Source: Bacteriovoracaceae bacterium UBA6144 (GTDB taxonomy: Bacteria > Bdellovibrionota > Bacteriovoracia > Bacteriovoracales > Bacteriovoracaceae). From it: a stretch of DNA of 46,568 nucleotides. Numbering within the stretch: position 1 is the first letter of the stretch; every line of letters starts with the position of its first letter. A program made the translations under genes and the position numbers. The notes below the pieces were generated by a model. That model was not told the origin of the DNA. It made no database searches and saw only the letters and a list, made by a program, of their open reading frames with translations. The stretch is from assembly GCA_002435705.1 (NCBI GenBank), contig DIVA01000110.1, forward strand, positions 1 to 46,568. The letters are read 5' to 3'. Shown piece after piece: positions 1 to 7,183 of this stretch.

Positions 1-25
1 GGTTCGATTCCCGCCACCTCCACCA
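1..25 (+). ncRNA. ssrA: 3' end of tmRNA (ssrA), cut by window edge
   Basis: The first 25 bases have the layout of a tRNA-like 3' end: T-loop TTCGATT (3-9), 3' half of the T-stem CCCGC (10-14), acceptor strand CACCTCC (15-21), discriminator A and encoded CCA (23-25). The CCCGCC-acceptor-ACCA ending and a U at acceptor position 70, allowing the alanine-identity G-U pair, fit tmRNA. A tRNA-Ala is the alternative, because the 5' part is outside the window. tmRNA rescues stalled ribosomes, and its 3' end is a classic integration target. A strong terminator follows at 72-99. Confidence 0.75.
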
Positions 26-1647
26 AATGTCAAGCTGGTCGAACACTCGACCGATAAATGGTGATTAAAGTAGGAGCTGGATAAAACCAGCTCCTTTTTA
101 ATTTTAGAGCGTCCTAGTCCATAATGAATTTCGATCTTATCTGGAAAAATCTCAATTCTTTCAATTAAGCATGTAACAATTTTTTGTTTTTTAGCTGTGG
201 TTAATCCACTGGCCTTTAAATCTTTTAAAACCGCCAGAAGTTTATCGTAAGTGAGAGCATCGGTTGGTACTTCTTTTTCAGATTCTTCATCCTTCAATTT
301 AAAAATGCGTTCTTCAAATTGTGTCTTTTCAATTCCTAGCTTTTCCATTTGCTTGTAAATCGGTGAAGCCGAAACTTCTCTGGGAAGTTCGGCAAGCCTA
401 AGCGTCAGCGCCTCCGTTTGTGCATTTATGGAATAGACTCTGTTCTTTAAGCGCTCAATTTCGTGAGTGTATTGATTTTGGTTTTTCTTCTTTACGACCA
501 TTGAAAGTAGCTCGTCCGCAAAATCACCTTCTAGAAGCTTTTCTATATCACTCCAGACCGCTTCCTCCGCTTTAATGGCTGGAACTCTATGAGGATTACA
601 GTTATAGATTTTATGGGCCAGTGCACTTTGTATCCGTGTTCTTCTTCCATGTTCATAGTAGGGATGTTTCTTGGTTTTTCCATGAGCGGATTTACCAGCT
701 AATTTTTCGCCGCATACGCCACAATAAATAACTTCTGTAAGAATGAAGGGGAATCGGTTTACGGTTTCAGGTTTTTTGGCGCAATGGTTTTTAGAAAGCT
801 TTTCTTGAACTCGATTGAATGTAATTTCATCAACAATGGGTTTCCAAGATGCTTTTGCTTCTTTCTTGCCAGTTTTAGTGGAGTAGACTTTCAAGCCAAT
901 GTAGCTTTTATTGGTTAACAGCTTATGAAGAGCATCTACTCTGAAGTGACCTGCCTGAACCCATTTGGTACCTTCAGTTTTCCTTCTAAATAGATGGCCA
1001 TTTCCATTTAGCCAAAGGCAAGCAGCCGTTAAGGTGCCTTCTCTAAGAAAAGCCTTGAAGGCGATATTTACCACTTTAGCTTCATCTGGATTTACATCTA
1101 GCTTCCCACGAACGGCAGAGAGCTTGTATCCAAATGGAACTGAACCTCCATTGTAAAGGCCGCGCTCTGCTCGGATTTTGAAACTTGCAGAAATCCTTTC
1201 TGCCGTTTGCTTGCGCTCAAATTCGGCAAAGTTAGCAAAAGATTTTAGCATCAATTCCCCTGCGGCAGTGCTGGTATCAAAGTGTTCTCGTAGAGAGTGA
1301 AACTCGCAACCCATGCTCTTAAAGAAGTCCCACATTTGCTCAAAGTCTTTTGTACTTCGAGATAGGCGAGATAATTCTGTGACCATGACTTGGTTTACTT
1401 GTCCCTCTCGAACCGCTTTTAAAAGTCTCTGTAAGGCCGGCCTATTCATGTCCTTAGCCGAAAGACCAGCATCTATGAACACACCACCAACCTCACAGGA
1501 CTTCCCCATATCTTGTTGGTAGCGCACCGTTTGCCGCAAACGTTCCTCTTGGTTTCTAATTGAACCCTCAGGATTTTCAGCTTGTTCTTCTGTAGAGACT
1601 CGAACGTAAATAGCGATTTTAAAATGTTTAGATTCGGAGAAATTCAT
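1..1647 (-). CDS. Large serine recombinase (site-specific integrase), runs off left edge
   Basis: This is the site-specific recombinase expected to integrate and excise element 1. I checked the minus-strand frame from ATG 1647 to base 1: 549 codons with no stop. The N-terminal resolvase domain starts with the catalytic YVRVST motif (Ser18). It continues with the L-S-R-L-S-R region and a G-E-L-M-L helix. A recombinase domain follows (GGSVPFGY), then a zinc-ribbon-like CGVCG pair and a coiled, Lys/Glu-rich C-terminus. The last codons read through the att core as a run of glycines, antisense to ssrA. A 63-aa ORF ends 2 bp upstream of the start, so the two form an operon. Fragment status is due only to the window edge; the true stop is not visible. 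Confidence 0.9.
   Translation of the reverse strand, partial: MNFSESKHFKIAIYVRVSTEEQAENPEGSIRNQEERLRQTVRYQQDMGKSCEVGGVFIDAGLSAKDMNRPALQRLLKAVREGQVNQVMVTELSRLSRSTKDFEQMWDFFKSMGCEFHSLREHFDTSTAAGELMLKSFANFAEFERKQTAERISASFKIRAERGLYNGGSVPFGYKLSAVRGKLDVNPDEAKVVNIAFKAFLREGTLTAACLWLNGNGHLFRRKTEGTKWVQAGHFRVDALHKLLTNKSYIGLKVYSTKTGKKEAKASWKPIVDEITFNRVQEKLSKNHCAKKPETVNRFPFILTEVIYCGVCGEKLAGKSAHGKTKKHPYYEHGRRTRIQSALAHKIYNCNPHRVPAIKAEEAVWSDIEKLLEGDFADELLSMVVKKKNQNQYTHEIERLKNRVYSINAQTEALTLRLAELPREVSASPIYKQMEKLGIEKTQFEERIFKLKDEESEKEVPTDALTYDKLLAVLKDLKASGLTTAKKQKIVTCLIERIEIFPDKIEIHYGLGRSKIKKELVLSSSYFNHHLSVECSTSLTFGGGGGNRT
14..25 (+). repeat. att core copy 1 (ssrA 3' end)
   Basis: CCACCTCCACCA, the end of the structural RNA, recurs exactly at 12542-12553 and 19971-19982, and without its first two bases at 5138-5146. 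These are read as attachment cores left by successive integrations into ssrA. Confidence 0.65.
72..99 (+). terminator. Rho-independent terminator after ssrA
   Basis: A 9-bp perfect stem AGGAGCTGG (72-80) / CCAGCTCCT (87-95) has loop ATAAAA and is followed by a T run. It is oriented to end ssrA transcription. It lies inside the 3' coding part of the opposing recombinase gene, so the element supplies a replacement terminator for the gene it inserted into. Confidence 0.8.
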
Positions 1648-1649
1648 AT

Positions 1650-1841
1650 TTAGCCTGCCTTTCTTAAACTTTGTTCATCACAAAGATCAGTTAATTCAGG
1701 TTCAATAGAACAGGTTTTATGAAGCTCGCAAAAAGCATCATAGAAAACTTCCGCCATTTCTTCAAGCCTTTGTTTATAAACCTCTTCATCAATCTCTATT
1801 AGCCTCTTCGTTATAATTTCTGGACTCCATTGCTTTCTCAT
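1650..1841 (-). CDS. Small protein upstream of the recombinase
   Basis: This 63-residue charged, helical protein has no recognised domain (starts MRKQWSPEII, ends EQSLRKAG). Its stop is 2 bp from the recombinase ATG, so translation is likely coupled. The position fits a small accessory or recombination-directionality-type protein, but this is inference from neighbourhood only. A possible Cys pair (CELHKTC and later Cys) is seen without a clear zinc motif. Confidence 0.6.
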   Translation of the reverse strand: MRKQWSPEIITKRLIEIDEEVYKQRLEEMAEVFYDAFCELHKTCSIEPELTDLCDEQSLRKAG

Positions 1842-1899
1842 TTGCTTCCCTTATTCGTTTAAATCGGGACTCAATTTTATTTCTCATAGATTTCCTCAT
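1789..1899 (-). CDS. Possible 36-aa ORF leading the recombinase operon
   Basis: A short frame starts at ATG 1899 behind a purine-rich GGGAAA and overlaps the 63-aa gene in another frame. Its product would be very basic and charged (starts MRKSMRNKIES). It is too short to judge and may be a leader peptide or chance. Confidence 0.25.
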   Translation of the reverse strand: MRKSMRNKIESRFKRIREANEKAMESRNYNEEANRD

Positions 1900-1928
1900 A
1901 GTTATTTTCCCTAGTTGTTAATGTTTAC

Positions 1929-2043
1929 TGCCGCCGCCAATCCTCATCACCATTGCCATTTCTGACCACTTCCTCTCAACATCGTTGTGGGGGAGTGGTC
2001 AGAAATAATCAGGCAACAGGTGTGAGAGCATGAGGCGGCGGCA
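1929..2043. repeat. 115-nt elongated inverted repeat / hairpin
   Basis: Four collinear stems pair in order. They are 1929-1938 with 2034-2043 (10 bp, perfect), 1943-1951 with 2019-2026 (one bulge), 1953-1957 with 2012-2016 (5 bp, perfect) and 1958-1980 with 1984-2006. The inner stem has 23 positions: 20 Watson-Crick pairs, two G-T pairs, one mismatch and a 3-nt loop. The two G-T pairs fold as wobbles only in plus-strand RNA or DNA. It lies between the relaxation-like gene and the recombinase operon and has no T run. It could be a transfer or replication origin, a recombination site or a structured RNA. Confidence 0.75.
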
Positions 2044-2136
2044 AGTTCCTTAAATTTCTGATAAAAATTCAAAATATTTTTGAGTTCTCTCTCTGGTAGA
2101 CGTGTTCGCAAGATGAACTAGCTCGCGAACAAGTCA

Positions 2137-2859
2137 TTAGGCTACTTTTTGCATAGAACCTCCTAAAGCAGTAATTGGGTTTTGCTTCCAGTCTTCTGAT
2201 TGAATGAAGAAAATTTTTCGATTTAAGTTAGAGTCTCCAATGAATCTCATGGCACGTTTGACTGATTGTTCAATAGCCTTTGATTCGACGATATAAAGCA
2301 CTCGATCAAACTCTAATGATTCACTGTAGGACTTAATCGCTTTGTTATAGCGCCAATTAGACTTTGCAGTTTTCTCGTACTCGACGGCCACGACATCTAG
2401 TTGCTCAAGCCTATTTAGTTGGAAAACTATGTCGGGGAATTTTGAACCGATGTCTTTTGTGTTCAGCTGAAAGTTCTTAGAGCCACTCCGCTTCATTTCT
2501 TTATCAGTGAGCCATCTTCTACAAATTCCTTGCTGCTCTAATTTCCAAACACCTCGGGCGACAATCTCATCGTGCTCAATAAATTGTGCTGAAACTGACG
2601 GGACTGAAGACCACTTTTTTTCTTCAATCAGTTTTTTTCCAAAATCGCCAATGGTCATAACATCATCGACATGAAGGCATGGGTGAGACTTAAAAATCCC
2701 AAGCTCTATTAAGCGTTGGAGTTGCTTTTGCTTCCATCTGAGTGAGCCTGAACCAAATAGTTCATACCATGTGCTTCTGCTCATCACGCCGACTTTGGTG
2801 ACGAATCTGATCGCCTGATAAACTTCTTCTGAAACCTTATGGCCTGTTGGGAACCTCAT
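2137..2859 (-). CDS. Replication-relaxation-like protein (winged helix plus nuclease-like domain)
   Basis: The protein has 240 residues from ATG 2859, chosen because AAAGGAGG precedes it; a frame open to 2916 has no such site. The N-terminal ~85 residues look like a winged helix. The C-terminal half has a PD-...-VEYEKT pattern followed by a YNKAI/Y-S segment, resembling the fold of Replic_Relax (PF13814) and PD-(D/E)XK-like domains. Such proteins accompany mobilisable elements and plasmids. It is flanked by the 115-nt hairpin downstream and a palindrome array upstream, consistent with a DNA-binding role at an origin. Family assignment is from remembered patterns, not a search. Confidence 0.55.
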   Translation of the reverse strand: MRFPTGHKVSEEVYQAIRFVTKVGVMSRSTWYELFGSGSLRWKQKQLQRLIELGIFKSHPCLHVDDVMTIGDFGKKLIEEKKWSSVPSVSAQFIEHDEIVARGVWKLEQQGICRRWLTDKEMKRSGSKNFQLNTKDIGSKFPDIVFQLNRLEQLDVVAVEYEKTAKSNWRYNKAIKSYSESLEFDRVLYIVESKAIEQSVKRAMRFIGDSNLNRKIFFIQSEDWKQNPITALGGSMQKVA

Positions 2860-2981
2860 TTTTTGACCTCCTTTATGTCGTGAGACACTTTTTTGTTTTC
2901 TACTCCCTATATGCAAGAGCGTGCCAAATCGATTGACCGAGGTCGTCAGAACTAACGTTTTGTTTTGATTGAATTTGAGAT

Positions 2982-3129
2982 TGAGACAGGTGTCTCACGA
3001 AAATGAGACTGAGACACTTGTCTCACGAAAGTGTCTCGAACAGTTGTAGCAAAGCCGAGACAGTTGTCTCATTGATGTGTTGTAGAGCTGGAACACGTGT
3101 TCAAATGATCGAAAAACCGAACACTGTTC
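2982..3129. repeat. Array of short palindromes (GAGACA-TGTCTC and GAACA-TGTTC)
   Basis: Three sites share arms GAGACA-NN-TGTCTC: 2983-2996 (TGAGACA/TGTCTCA, 2982-2997), 3010-3025 and 3057-3070. Two further palindromes follow: GAACACGTGTTC (3091-3102, perfect) and GAACA-C-TGTTC (3119-3129). Half-sites occur at 3004-3010, 3031-3037 and in the leader of the 2137-2859 gene (around 2879-2887). This looks like a multi-site operator or iteron-like origin region. The ~470 bp between genes 2859 and 3334 otherwise holds only the promoter below. Confidence 0.7.
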
Positions 3130-3194
3130 CGAACAATTTTCAAGATTCTGGGCTGTCTACACACTTGAACCTCCAACTCTAAATGAACTAACTA

Positions 3195-3223
3195 TTGATA
3201 TTTATTTGATATTTTGCTATAAG
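3195..3223 (+). promoter_or_regulatory. Sigma70-like promoter for the SulP gene
   Basis: TTGATA (3195-3200) and TATAAG (3218-3223) are spaced by 17 bp, giving a leader of about 100 nt before ATG 3334. The leader is AT-rich with AGGAATT as a weak ribosome site. Confidence 0.45.
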
Positions 3224-3333
3224 TGTATGATGTCTTACCATTCATTTGATCATTTTTTTAATTCTCCACCTTGAAACGTCCCTGAGTTTCATTCTTTTTC
3301 ACAATTACATTTATAAAAATTAGGAATTTAAAA

Positions 3334-4866
3334 ATGCCGTATATTGAGCGTTTCTTTGGAAAATTTGACTTCAAAATTGAAATATTGGCCGGTTTAACCG
3401 TGGCACTTGCATTAGTACCTGAGGCTGTCGCCTTTGCATTTGTGGCCGGTGTACCGCCATTGGTTGGGCTATATGCGGCCTTCATGGTTTGTTTGATCAC
3501 TTCTGTCTTTGGAGGCCGACCAGGCATGATCTCGGGAGCAACTGGTGCTCTTGCAGTTGTAATGGTCACATTAGTTGCGAACCATGGAGTCGAGTATCTT
3601 TTTGCAAGCGTTGTGCTAATGGGAATCATTCAAGTAGCTTTCGGTGGCCTTAAGCTTGGAAAGTTTATTCGTCTTGTGCCCGAGCCAGTGATTTTTGGAT
3701 TCGTAAATGGACTAGCGATAGTTATATTTCTGGCACAGTTTGGTCAGTTCAAAGTGCCATCGACTTCTGGAGATGGCATGGAATGGATTAGCGGAACAGC
3801 ACTGTATATCATGCTCGGGCTTGTCGCCTTAACGATGTTAATTATCCATTTCTTTCCCAGACTAACGAAGGCTATTCCTGCCTCGTTAGTAGGTATTGTC
3901 GTTGTATCGGCAATAGCGATTCTATTTGGTTTGCCGACGAAGTCAGTTGGAGACCTGGCATCAATTAAAGGCGATTTACCGGCCTTTCACATTCCAAGTG
4001 TTCCTTTCAATTTTGAGACTCTTAGAATTATCTTTCCCTATTCTTTGATTCTAGCTGGTATCGGACTGATTGAGTCTTTGCTGACTTTAAGCTTAGTCGA
4101 TGAGTTAACAGAGACTCGCGGCAGAGCGAACAAAGAATGTGTGGCCCAAGGTGCAGCCAACATCGTCACAGGTTTTTTTGGTGGTATGGGTGGATGTGCT
4201 ATGATCGGACAGAGTATAATAAATGTGAGTTCTGGTGCACGTGCGCGTATTTCTGGGATAGTTGCAGCCGTATCACTTCTGTGCTTCATCTTGTTCGCAT
4301 CAAGTTTAATTGAAAAGGTTCCGGTCGCAGCCCTAGTCGGTGTGATGTTCATGGTATGTTATGGAACCTTTGAGTGGACAAGCTTTAAAGTCCTTTCGAA
4401 AATCCCTAAGATGGACGCTTTTGTTTTGCTCTTGGTATCTATCCTTACAGTTGTGTTTGATCTTGCGATCGCAGTTATTGCTGGCGTGATTGCGTCTGCT
4501 TTAGCTTTTGCATGGAATAGTGCCGTTAGAATCCGTGCAAGGAAATGGATGGATGATAAAGGTGTTAAGCATTATGAAATCTGGGGGCCATTGTTTTTCG
4601 GTTCGACTGCTCATTTTCAGGAAAAATTTGAAGTTGCCGATGATCCTGAAGAAGTGATTATTGATTTCAAAGAATCACGTATCGTTGATCATAGCGGGAT
4701 TGAAGCTCTAAATAAGGTCACGGCTAGATATGCTAAGTTAAATAAGAAAGTTCGTTTGAAACATTTGAGCCCTGATTGTTTAAAGTTAATAGATAATGCC
4801 AGTTCAATTATTGAAGTGAATATCTACGAAGACCCTCACTACGGTGTAGTAACAGACAAAATATAG
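3334..4866 (+). CDS. SulP/SLC26-family anion transporter with STAS domain
   Basis: This 510-residue inner-membrane transporter would move sulfate, bicarbonate or a dicarboxylate. The N-terminal ~400 residues form ten or more hydrophobic segments. They include the SulP signature near residues 15-50 (AGLTVALALVPEAVAFAFVAG) and the second-repeat region GGMGGCAMIGQS. Residues ~430-505 are a cytoplasmic STAS domain (VIIDFKESRIVDHSGIEAL). Length is normal for bacterial members. The substrate cannot be read from sequence. It stands alone behind its own promoter, as cargo of element 1. Confidence 0.9.
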   Translation: MPYIERFFGKFDFKIEILAGLTVALALVPEAVAFAFVAGVPPLVGLYAAFMVCLITSVFGGRPGMISGATGALAVVMVTLVANHGVEYLFASVVLMGIIQVAFGGLKLGKFIRLVPEPVIFGFVNGLAIVIFLAQFGQFKVPSTSGDGMEWISGTALYIMLGLVALTMLIIHFFPRLTKAIPASLVGIVVVSAIAILFGLPTKSVGDLASIKGDLPAFHIPSVPFNFETLRIIFPYSLILAGIGLIESLLTLSLVDELTETRGRANKECVAQGAANIVTGFFGGMGGCAMIGQSIINVSSGARARISGIVAAVSLLCFILFASSLIEKVPVAALVGVMFMVCYGTFEWTSFKVLSKIPKMDAFVLLLVSILTVVFDLAIAVIAGVIASALAFAWNSAVRIRARKWMDDKGVKHYEIWGPLFFGSTAHFQEKFEVADDPEEVIIDFKESRIVDHSGIEALNKVTARYAKLNKKVRLKHLSPDCLKLIDNASSIIEVNIYEDPHYGVVTDKI

Positions 4867-4869
4867 TTA

Positions 4870-5127
4870 TTAGGATGACACTTCCGAGTTTAACGACTTG
4901 GAAGTGTCATTGCCTTTGGCCACTCCTTTTTTCTTACCTGATAAATGATGCCCATACAGGTACTTTTTAATGGTTGTAGGATGCACCCCATAATGTTCTG
5001 CCATTTTAGGGATAGTCCAGCCCAGTGTGGATCGAAGAGTTGCGAGCTTCTTCTGATCGAGATCAAATCTAACTTGTTTCCATTGAACCAAATGCGATAT
5101 CTTTACCACCACGGGGTGTTCAACCAC
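4870..5127 (-). pseudogene. Helix-turn-helix protein fragment starting at att-like core
   Basis: The minus-strand frame encodes a resolvase-type helix-turn-helix (TIPKMAEHYGVHPTTIKKYL). It is open upstream only to about 5160 and contains no ATG. The first possible start is GTG 5127. Upstream codons cross the att-like core as G-G-G, mirroring the fragment at 14440-14937. It ends 3 bp from the convergent SulP stop. It is either a small DNA-binding protein from GTG or the 3' remnant of a recombinase cut by integration. Confidence 0.45.
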
Positions 5128-5136
5128 TTTAGGCTG

Positions 5137-5147
5137 ACCTCCACCAT
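5137..5147 (+). repeat. att-like core copy (elements 1/2 junction)
   Basis: ACCTCCACCAT matches the ssrA terminal core and the base after it at the other copies. A terminator hairpin follows 16 bp later, as after ssrA itself. The core is short, so this could be chance, but the adjoining recombinase-type fragment and hairpin support it. Confidence 0.45.
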
Positions 5148-5162
5148 CGTTGATGTAAAATT

Positions 5163-5186
5163 AGCCCCTGAAATGGGGCTTTTTTT
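5163..5186 (+). terminator. Rho-independent terminator
   Basis: Stem AGCCCC (5163-5168) / GGGGCT (5175-5180), loop TGAAAT, followed by seven T. It faces the plus direction just after the att-like core, in the same relative place as the ssrA terminator at 72-99. Confidence 0.75.
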
Positions 5187-5268
5187 ATGTCTAAAAACAA
5201 AGACTTCCAGTTCTAAAAGCAAGGTTGAAAAAACCATCATCACCTGAAATCACCCCAAATAACCCTTC

Positions 5269-5285
5269 TTGTAGCTATCTGTAGT
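5269..5285 (+). repeat. Left copy of 17-bp end repeat of element 2
   Basis: TTGTAGCTATCTGTAGT matches 12478-12494 (TTGTAGTTATTTGTAGT) at 15 of 17 positions, in the same orientation. Each copy contains two TGTAG half-units. Their location just inside both ends suggests integrase arm-binding or att-flank sites. Confidence 0.55.
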
Positions 5286-5293
5286 TAGCGGCC

Positions 5294-5318
5294 GTAGTCC
5301 TTGGGTTCAAGGGACTAC
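5294..5318. repeat. Hairpin GTAGTCCTTG/CAAGGGACTAC
   Basis: GTAGTC-CTTG pairs with CAAG-G-GACTAC around a GGTT loop with one bulged G, upstream of the DUF4917 gene. There is no T run. It may be an operator or recombination arm. Confidence 0.45.
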
Positions 5319-5371
5319 AAAACTAGTCATGAAATTACCAAGTTAGTATTATGCTGAGCAAATAATTATAT

Positions 5372-6412
5372 ATGGTTAACACAATGACAGATTTGGCTTT
5401 ATTAAGTTTCGAAGAAGCACTCAGAGATTCGGGAGATCAGGAGAAATTTCTTATCTTGGGAAATGGGTTTAGTGTTTCATGGAATCAACATATTTTTAGT
5501 TATCGTTCTTTAAAAGAAAGTGCTGCAAGCTTGAGGGAAACCACTAAAAATTTATTTCTAAAGTTGAACACTGTAGATTTTGAAGAGGTGATTAAAGCTT
5601 ACGATCATGCGGGTGACGTTTGTCATGTATATGGGATGGAAAACACGTTCAGAGAGACTGCAAAAGAAATCAGAAAAACACTCATTGAGACCATTGCATT
5701 AAGTCACCCCGAATCACCAGCTTCAATTCCTACTGATGAATATGAAAATTGCATTAGGTTTCTTTCTCACTTTCGGAGTATTTACACACTTAATTACGAC
5801 ATGCTTCTTTACTGGGTTTTGATGAAAGATAAATTTCGAGAGGATGGGCAACCTTCAATCTTGGGAAACATGACAGATGGTTTCGCTTACAATCAAGAAG
5901 ACTTTTTAAATTGGGATGGAACTCATTTCGATATATTCTTTCTTCATGGCGCACTACATCTGTTTGAGAGAGAAGAATTGGTGAAGCTAAACTATCGTAC
6001 GACTCAAAAGAAATTAAAAGAACAATTTATTGAGCTGATCCAGGAACAAGAAAAGTTTCCCTTATTCGTAGCTGAAGGTCTTAAAAGCCAGAAGCTTAGA
6101 AGGATTCGAAGTAGTGGCTATTTAACAAGATGTTTAAATAGTCTTCAGAATATAGGCGCATTTAAAAATCCTAAATCTGTGTTTATTTACGGAGCTTCAC
6201 TTTCAGATAATGACCTACATATTGTTCAAGCACTTGGTCGAAACAAATGTCATAACTTCTATGTAGGTCTATATGGCGATCCACATAATGAGGCTAACCA
6301 AAAGCTTCGCATGAATGCTGCAAAAATCGGCCTATATAGAAATTCAGCTTCAAAACCAGCGCCATTTAATTTGAAATTCTTTGATTCTGCATCTGTTCCA
6401 GTCTGGCGATAA
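5372..6412 (+). CDS. DUF4917 / SIR2-like protein (putative defence effector)
   Basis: This 346-residue cytoplasmic protein resembles the DUF4917 family, which belongs to the SIR2 fold clan. Visible hallmarks are a nucleotide-binding LGNGFS near residues 29-34, TLNYDMLLYW (139-148), FLHGALHLF (190-198) and FIYGASLSDNDLHI (271-284). This is the order seen in SIR2-like proteins: glycine loop, Asn-Tyr-Asp, catalytic-type His. SIR2-like proteins often deplete NAD during phage infection; that role here is inferred. A second ATG lies at 5384. The gene stands alone before a resolvase gene 40 bp downstream in a defence element. Confidence 0.7.
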   Translation: MVNTMTDLALLSFEEALRDSGDQEKFLILGNGFSVSWNQHIFSYRSLKESAASLRETTKNLFLKLNTVDFEEVIKAYDHAGDVCHVYGMENTFRETAKEIRKTLIETIALSHPESPASIPTDEYENCIRFLSHFRSIYTLNYDMLLYWVLMKDKFREDGQPSILGNMTDGFAYNQEDFLNWDGTHFDIFFLHGALHLFEREELVKLNYRTTQKKLKEQFIELIQEQEKFPLFVAEGLKSQKLRRIRSSGYLTRCLNSLQNIGAFKNPKSVFIYGASLSDNDLHIVQALGRNKCHNFYVGLYGDPHNEANQKLRMNAAKIGLYRNSASKPAPFNLKFFDSASVPVWR

Positions 6413-6452
6413 TTAAGCTTTACACCAACCGTGGAGCAGCTTACGTTTCGTT

Positions 6453-7052
6453 ATGAAACGTGCCTTCCTTTATCTACGTGTTTCAACTCTGGATCAAAAT
6501 ACTGAGCTTCAAAGAAGAGAGCTAACCGAATATTGTGAAAGACAGGGCTGGATCATTGCTGAGATCTTTGAAGACAAACTTAGCGGCACAACTTCTAATA
6601 GACCCTCGCTAAAGCTGATGAATCAACGTCTATGGAACAATGAAGCGGATATTGTTTTGGTCTATAAGTTGGACAGGATCTTTCGCTCACTCTCAGACTG
6701 CATTAATTTCATTCAGGATTGGGCTAATAGGGGTATTGAGTTCGTCTCTCTAAGAGACCCTGGGATGAACATGGCCAGCCCAACAGGAAAACTTATGCTT
6801 CATATTCTAGCAAGCTTTGCTGAATTTGAGGCCAGTTTAATTCGAATGAGGGTGAGGTCTGGATTAGCAAATGCCAAGGCGAAAGGAACTAAGCTAGGTC
6901 GTCCCAAAACAATTGATGTAGCCAAGGTTCATCAGCTACGTCAGTTAGGCTGGTCCCTTTCTCAGATAGCCAAGGAGCTAAAGATTACCAAATCAGCCGT
7001 TTCCAAAACCCTATCAAAATACCCGTATCCAAAATCGGTGAATAATACCTAA
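6453..7052 (+). CDS. Small serine recombinase (resolvase/invertase family)
   Basis: The 199-residue protein has full-length resolvase/invertase architecture. The catalytic YLRVST motif places Ser at residue 11, the DRIFRS segment forms the active-site helix, and the E-helix region is ASFAEFEASLIRMR. A C-terminal helix-turn-helix (WSLSQIAKELKITKSAVSKTL) follows GRPK. It would cut and rejoin DNA at a res-like site. It follows the DUF4917 gene by 40 bp in the same direction and may serve element resolution or inversion rather than integration, since a tyrosine integrase is also present. Confidence 0.88.
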   Translation: MKRAFLYLRVSTLDQNTELQRRELTEYCERQGWIIAEIFEDKLSGTTSNRPSLKLMNQRLWNNEADIVLVYKLDRIFRSLSDCINFIQDWANRGIEFVSLRDPGMNMASPTGKLMLHILASFAEFEASLIRMRVRSGLANAKAKGTKLGRPKTIDVAKVHQLRQLGWSLSQIAKELKITKSAVSKTLSKYPYPKSVNNT

Positions 7053-7118
7053 ATCACAAACTTTTCAAAACTAACCTAACTACCTTCCAAAACTTTACTT
7101 TCGGAAACCCCTACATAC

Positions 7119-7138
7119 TTGTGAAATCAATTTCACAA
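7119..7138. promoter_or_regulatory. 20-bp palindromic operator upstream of xis-int
   Basis: Perfect 9-bp arms TTGTGAAAT / ATTTCACAA flank a central CA, 46 bp before the excisionase start. Its position is right for control of the xis-int operon by the excisionase or an unknown repressor. Confidence 0.6.
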
Positions 7139-7183
7139 AATATTGTTTTGTATCAATGCTTATGCAAGGCAGAATGAGGATTT

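Larger units (their letters stand above)
26..5147. mobile_element. Element 1: serine-recombinase integrative element in ssrA
   Basis: This segment lies between the ssrA 3' end and an 11-bp copy of its core (ACCTCCACCAT, 5137-5147). It carries a large serine recombinase reading out into ssrA, a replication-relaxation-like gene, a long hairpin, a palindrome array and a SulP transporter as cargo. The right boundary is inferred from a short core only, so elements 1 and 2 might instead be one composite element. Confidence 0.5.

Noticed and set aside
3091..3102. LexA/SOS box (GAACACGTGTTC resembles Gram-positive type)
   Set aside because: It is one of a set of related palindromes with other sequences, and the lineage suggested by the window is not expected to use that box.
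2982..3129. CRISPR-like repeat array
   Set aside because: The units are short palindromes at irregular spacing (centres 28 and 46 bp apart), without uniform repeats or spacers and without cas genes.
3258..3629. 123-aa minus-strand ORF at the SulP start
   Set aside because: It lies opposite the SulP N-terminus and promoter, and its product is low-complexity Ala/Thr-rich text without any motif.
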